Shown here: positions 63,399 through 64,000 of the stretch, piece by piece
Numbering within the stretch: the stretch's first letter is position 1
Layout of the letters: each line of letters begins with the position of its first letter
NCBI RefSeq assembly: GCF_000264905.1
Contig: NW_006763139.1
Location: 908,313-972,312, forward strand
DNA: 64,000 bases
Direction: 5' to 3'
Source of the DNA: Stereum hirsutum FP-91666 SS1
Taxonomy: Eukaryota > Basidiomycota > Agaricomycetes > Russulales > Stereaceae
Notes under the pieces: model-generated
What the model was told of the DNA's origin: nothing
What the model saw: the letters and a program-made list of their open reading frames with translations, nothing else
The model's database searches: none
Translations under genes and position numbers: made by a program

Positions 63399-63688
63399 CT
63401 AGTTCTAAGAGTGATTGAGAAGTAAGTATTGAGGTGTGGTTCGAGAAAGAGGGTTGGTACGTAGAGTAAATCAAGGACCTACAGGCTTATATACTGTACA
63501 CGGTACAGAGGCACTTCGTGATGGTCATAGCTATCCTCAGCACCTCATGGGAGCGTACAGCGGGCTGAAGACGGCAAAACTAGACATGAAGAAGAGAGCT
63601 CCGCGTTCAAGACCAGATCGCCGACGCACCGAGACGTGAGTGTTGAAAACGGAGATTTCGAATGTATAGTCGGCCACACTAGCACATA
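63399..63688. other. Intergenic, no gene seen
   Basis: This is the space between two unknown minus-strand genes. Plus-strand ORFs here are short and not conserved-looking. Confidence 0.45.
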
Positions 63689-64000
63689 CTAGGTTCGACT
63701 GTCCAAGAGATCGCTGAAGAAGTTGGTGAGAAAGAAGGCGGGAACGGACAGCTGCTGATGTAATGAGAGCTACAGGAAGGCTTTGTACGATCATTGCATC
63801 ATGGACATTCAACAAAGCGGCTCACCAAGGCTTCAAACACGGACATAGTCGAACACTGTAGGAAACCATTCCAGTTTAGCTCGCATACCTGTACTGCAAA
63901 GAAGAAAGAGTCCATTCTTCGAGCGCCACATACCTTAGTCCTCGGACAGATTTCGTTTGCGGCGCGAACGAATACGACGGAGCTAGAGCAACATGGAGAC
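63689..64000 (-). CDS. 3' end of an unknown gene running off the window
   Basis: Three exon-like pieces join in one frame on the minus strand: SSSVVFVRAANEICPRTK, then CSTMSVFEAL, then LSLHQQLSVPAFFLTNFFSD and LLDSRT before a TAG at 63689-63691. GT-AG sites match at each junction (donors GTATGT and GTGAGC, acceptors CTACAG and CTGTAG). The start lies beyond position 64000. The pieces are short and the family is not recognised, so this is a tentative call. Confidence 0.4.

Overview
This window is nuclear DNA of a filamentous basidiomycete, most likely an Agaricomycete. Genes are dense and sit on both strands. Almost all are split by many 45-100 bp GT-AG introns, often with tiny exons. Several proteins belong to families retained by mushrooms and animals but lost from budding yeasts (SMN, coilin, RIC8). 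There are no operons, ribosome binding sites or CRISPR arrays. Every CDS span below runs from start codon to stop codon and contains introns. I read the exons from reading-frame continuity, splice signals and protein-family conservation, without transcript data.

Layout. 1-3.2 kb is gene-poor, with a decayed transposon-associated ORF and a 268-bp inverted-repeat element (MITE) inserted at its 5' end. 3.2-9 kb holds phosphomannose isomerase (-), a 52-residue five-exon microgene (+), the KEOPS subunit CGI121 (-) and a membrane-anchored protein disulfide isomerase (+). 9.4-16 kb holds SMN (-), the ER translocon J-protein SEC63 (-) and coilin (+), so two nuclear snRNP-assembly factors are near neighbours. 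16.2-20.7 kb is a 1,381-residue pentatricopeptide repeat protein. 21.6-30.6 kb holds an SH3 protein (-), a secreted GH128-type glucanase (-), a secreted DUF1996 protein (+) and an amidase (-). 31.2-35.3 kb is a run of three mitochondrial genes: HEM25 glycine carrier (+), acyl-CoA dehydrogenase (-) and KGD4 (+).

36.3-41.7 kb encodes the largest subunit of RNA polymerase III, flanked by two oppositely oriented tRNA-Arg(ACG) genes whose introns are only 8 and 7 nt. Then come 20S proteasome alpha-1 (+), a TBL-like PC-esterase (-), Rab escort protein (-), a nucleolin/Nsr1-type RNA-binding protein (+), a Zn2Cys6 transcription factor with its zinc cluster near the C-terminus (-) and RIC8 (+). From 58.3 kb to the right edge the content is lineage-specific: an F-box protein broken by an apparent one-base deletion, a duplicated piece of that gene's end, a multi-exon protein of unknown family and the 3' end of another unknown gene.

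Most of the window is conserved housekeeping content. I see no self-contained novel system. The best leads are the unknown genes at the right end, the microgene at 5 kb, the miniature tRNA introns, the MITE and the rearranged repeat at 54.3-55.2 kb. Several gene pairs share short divergent intergenic regions that probably act as bidirectional promoters.
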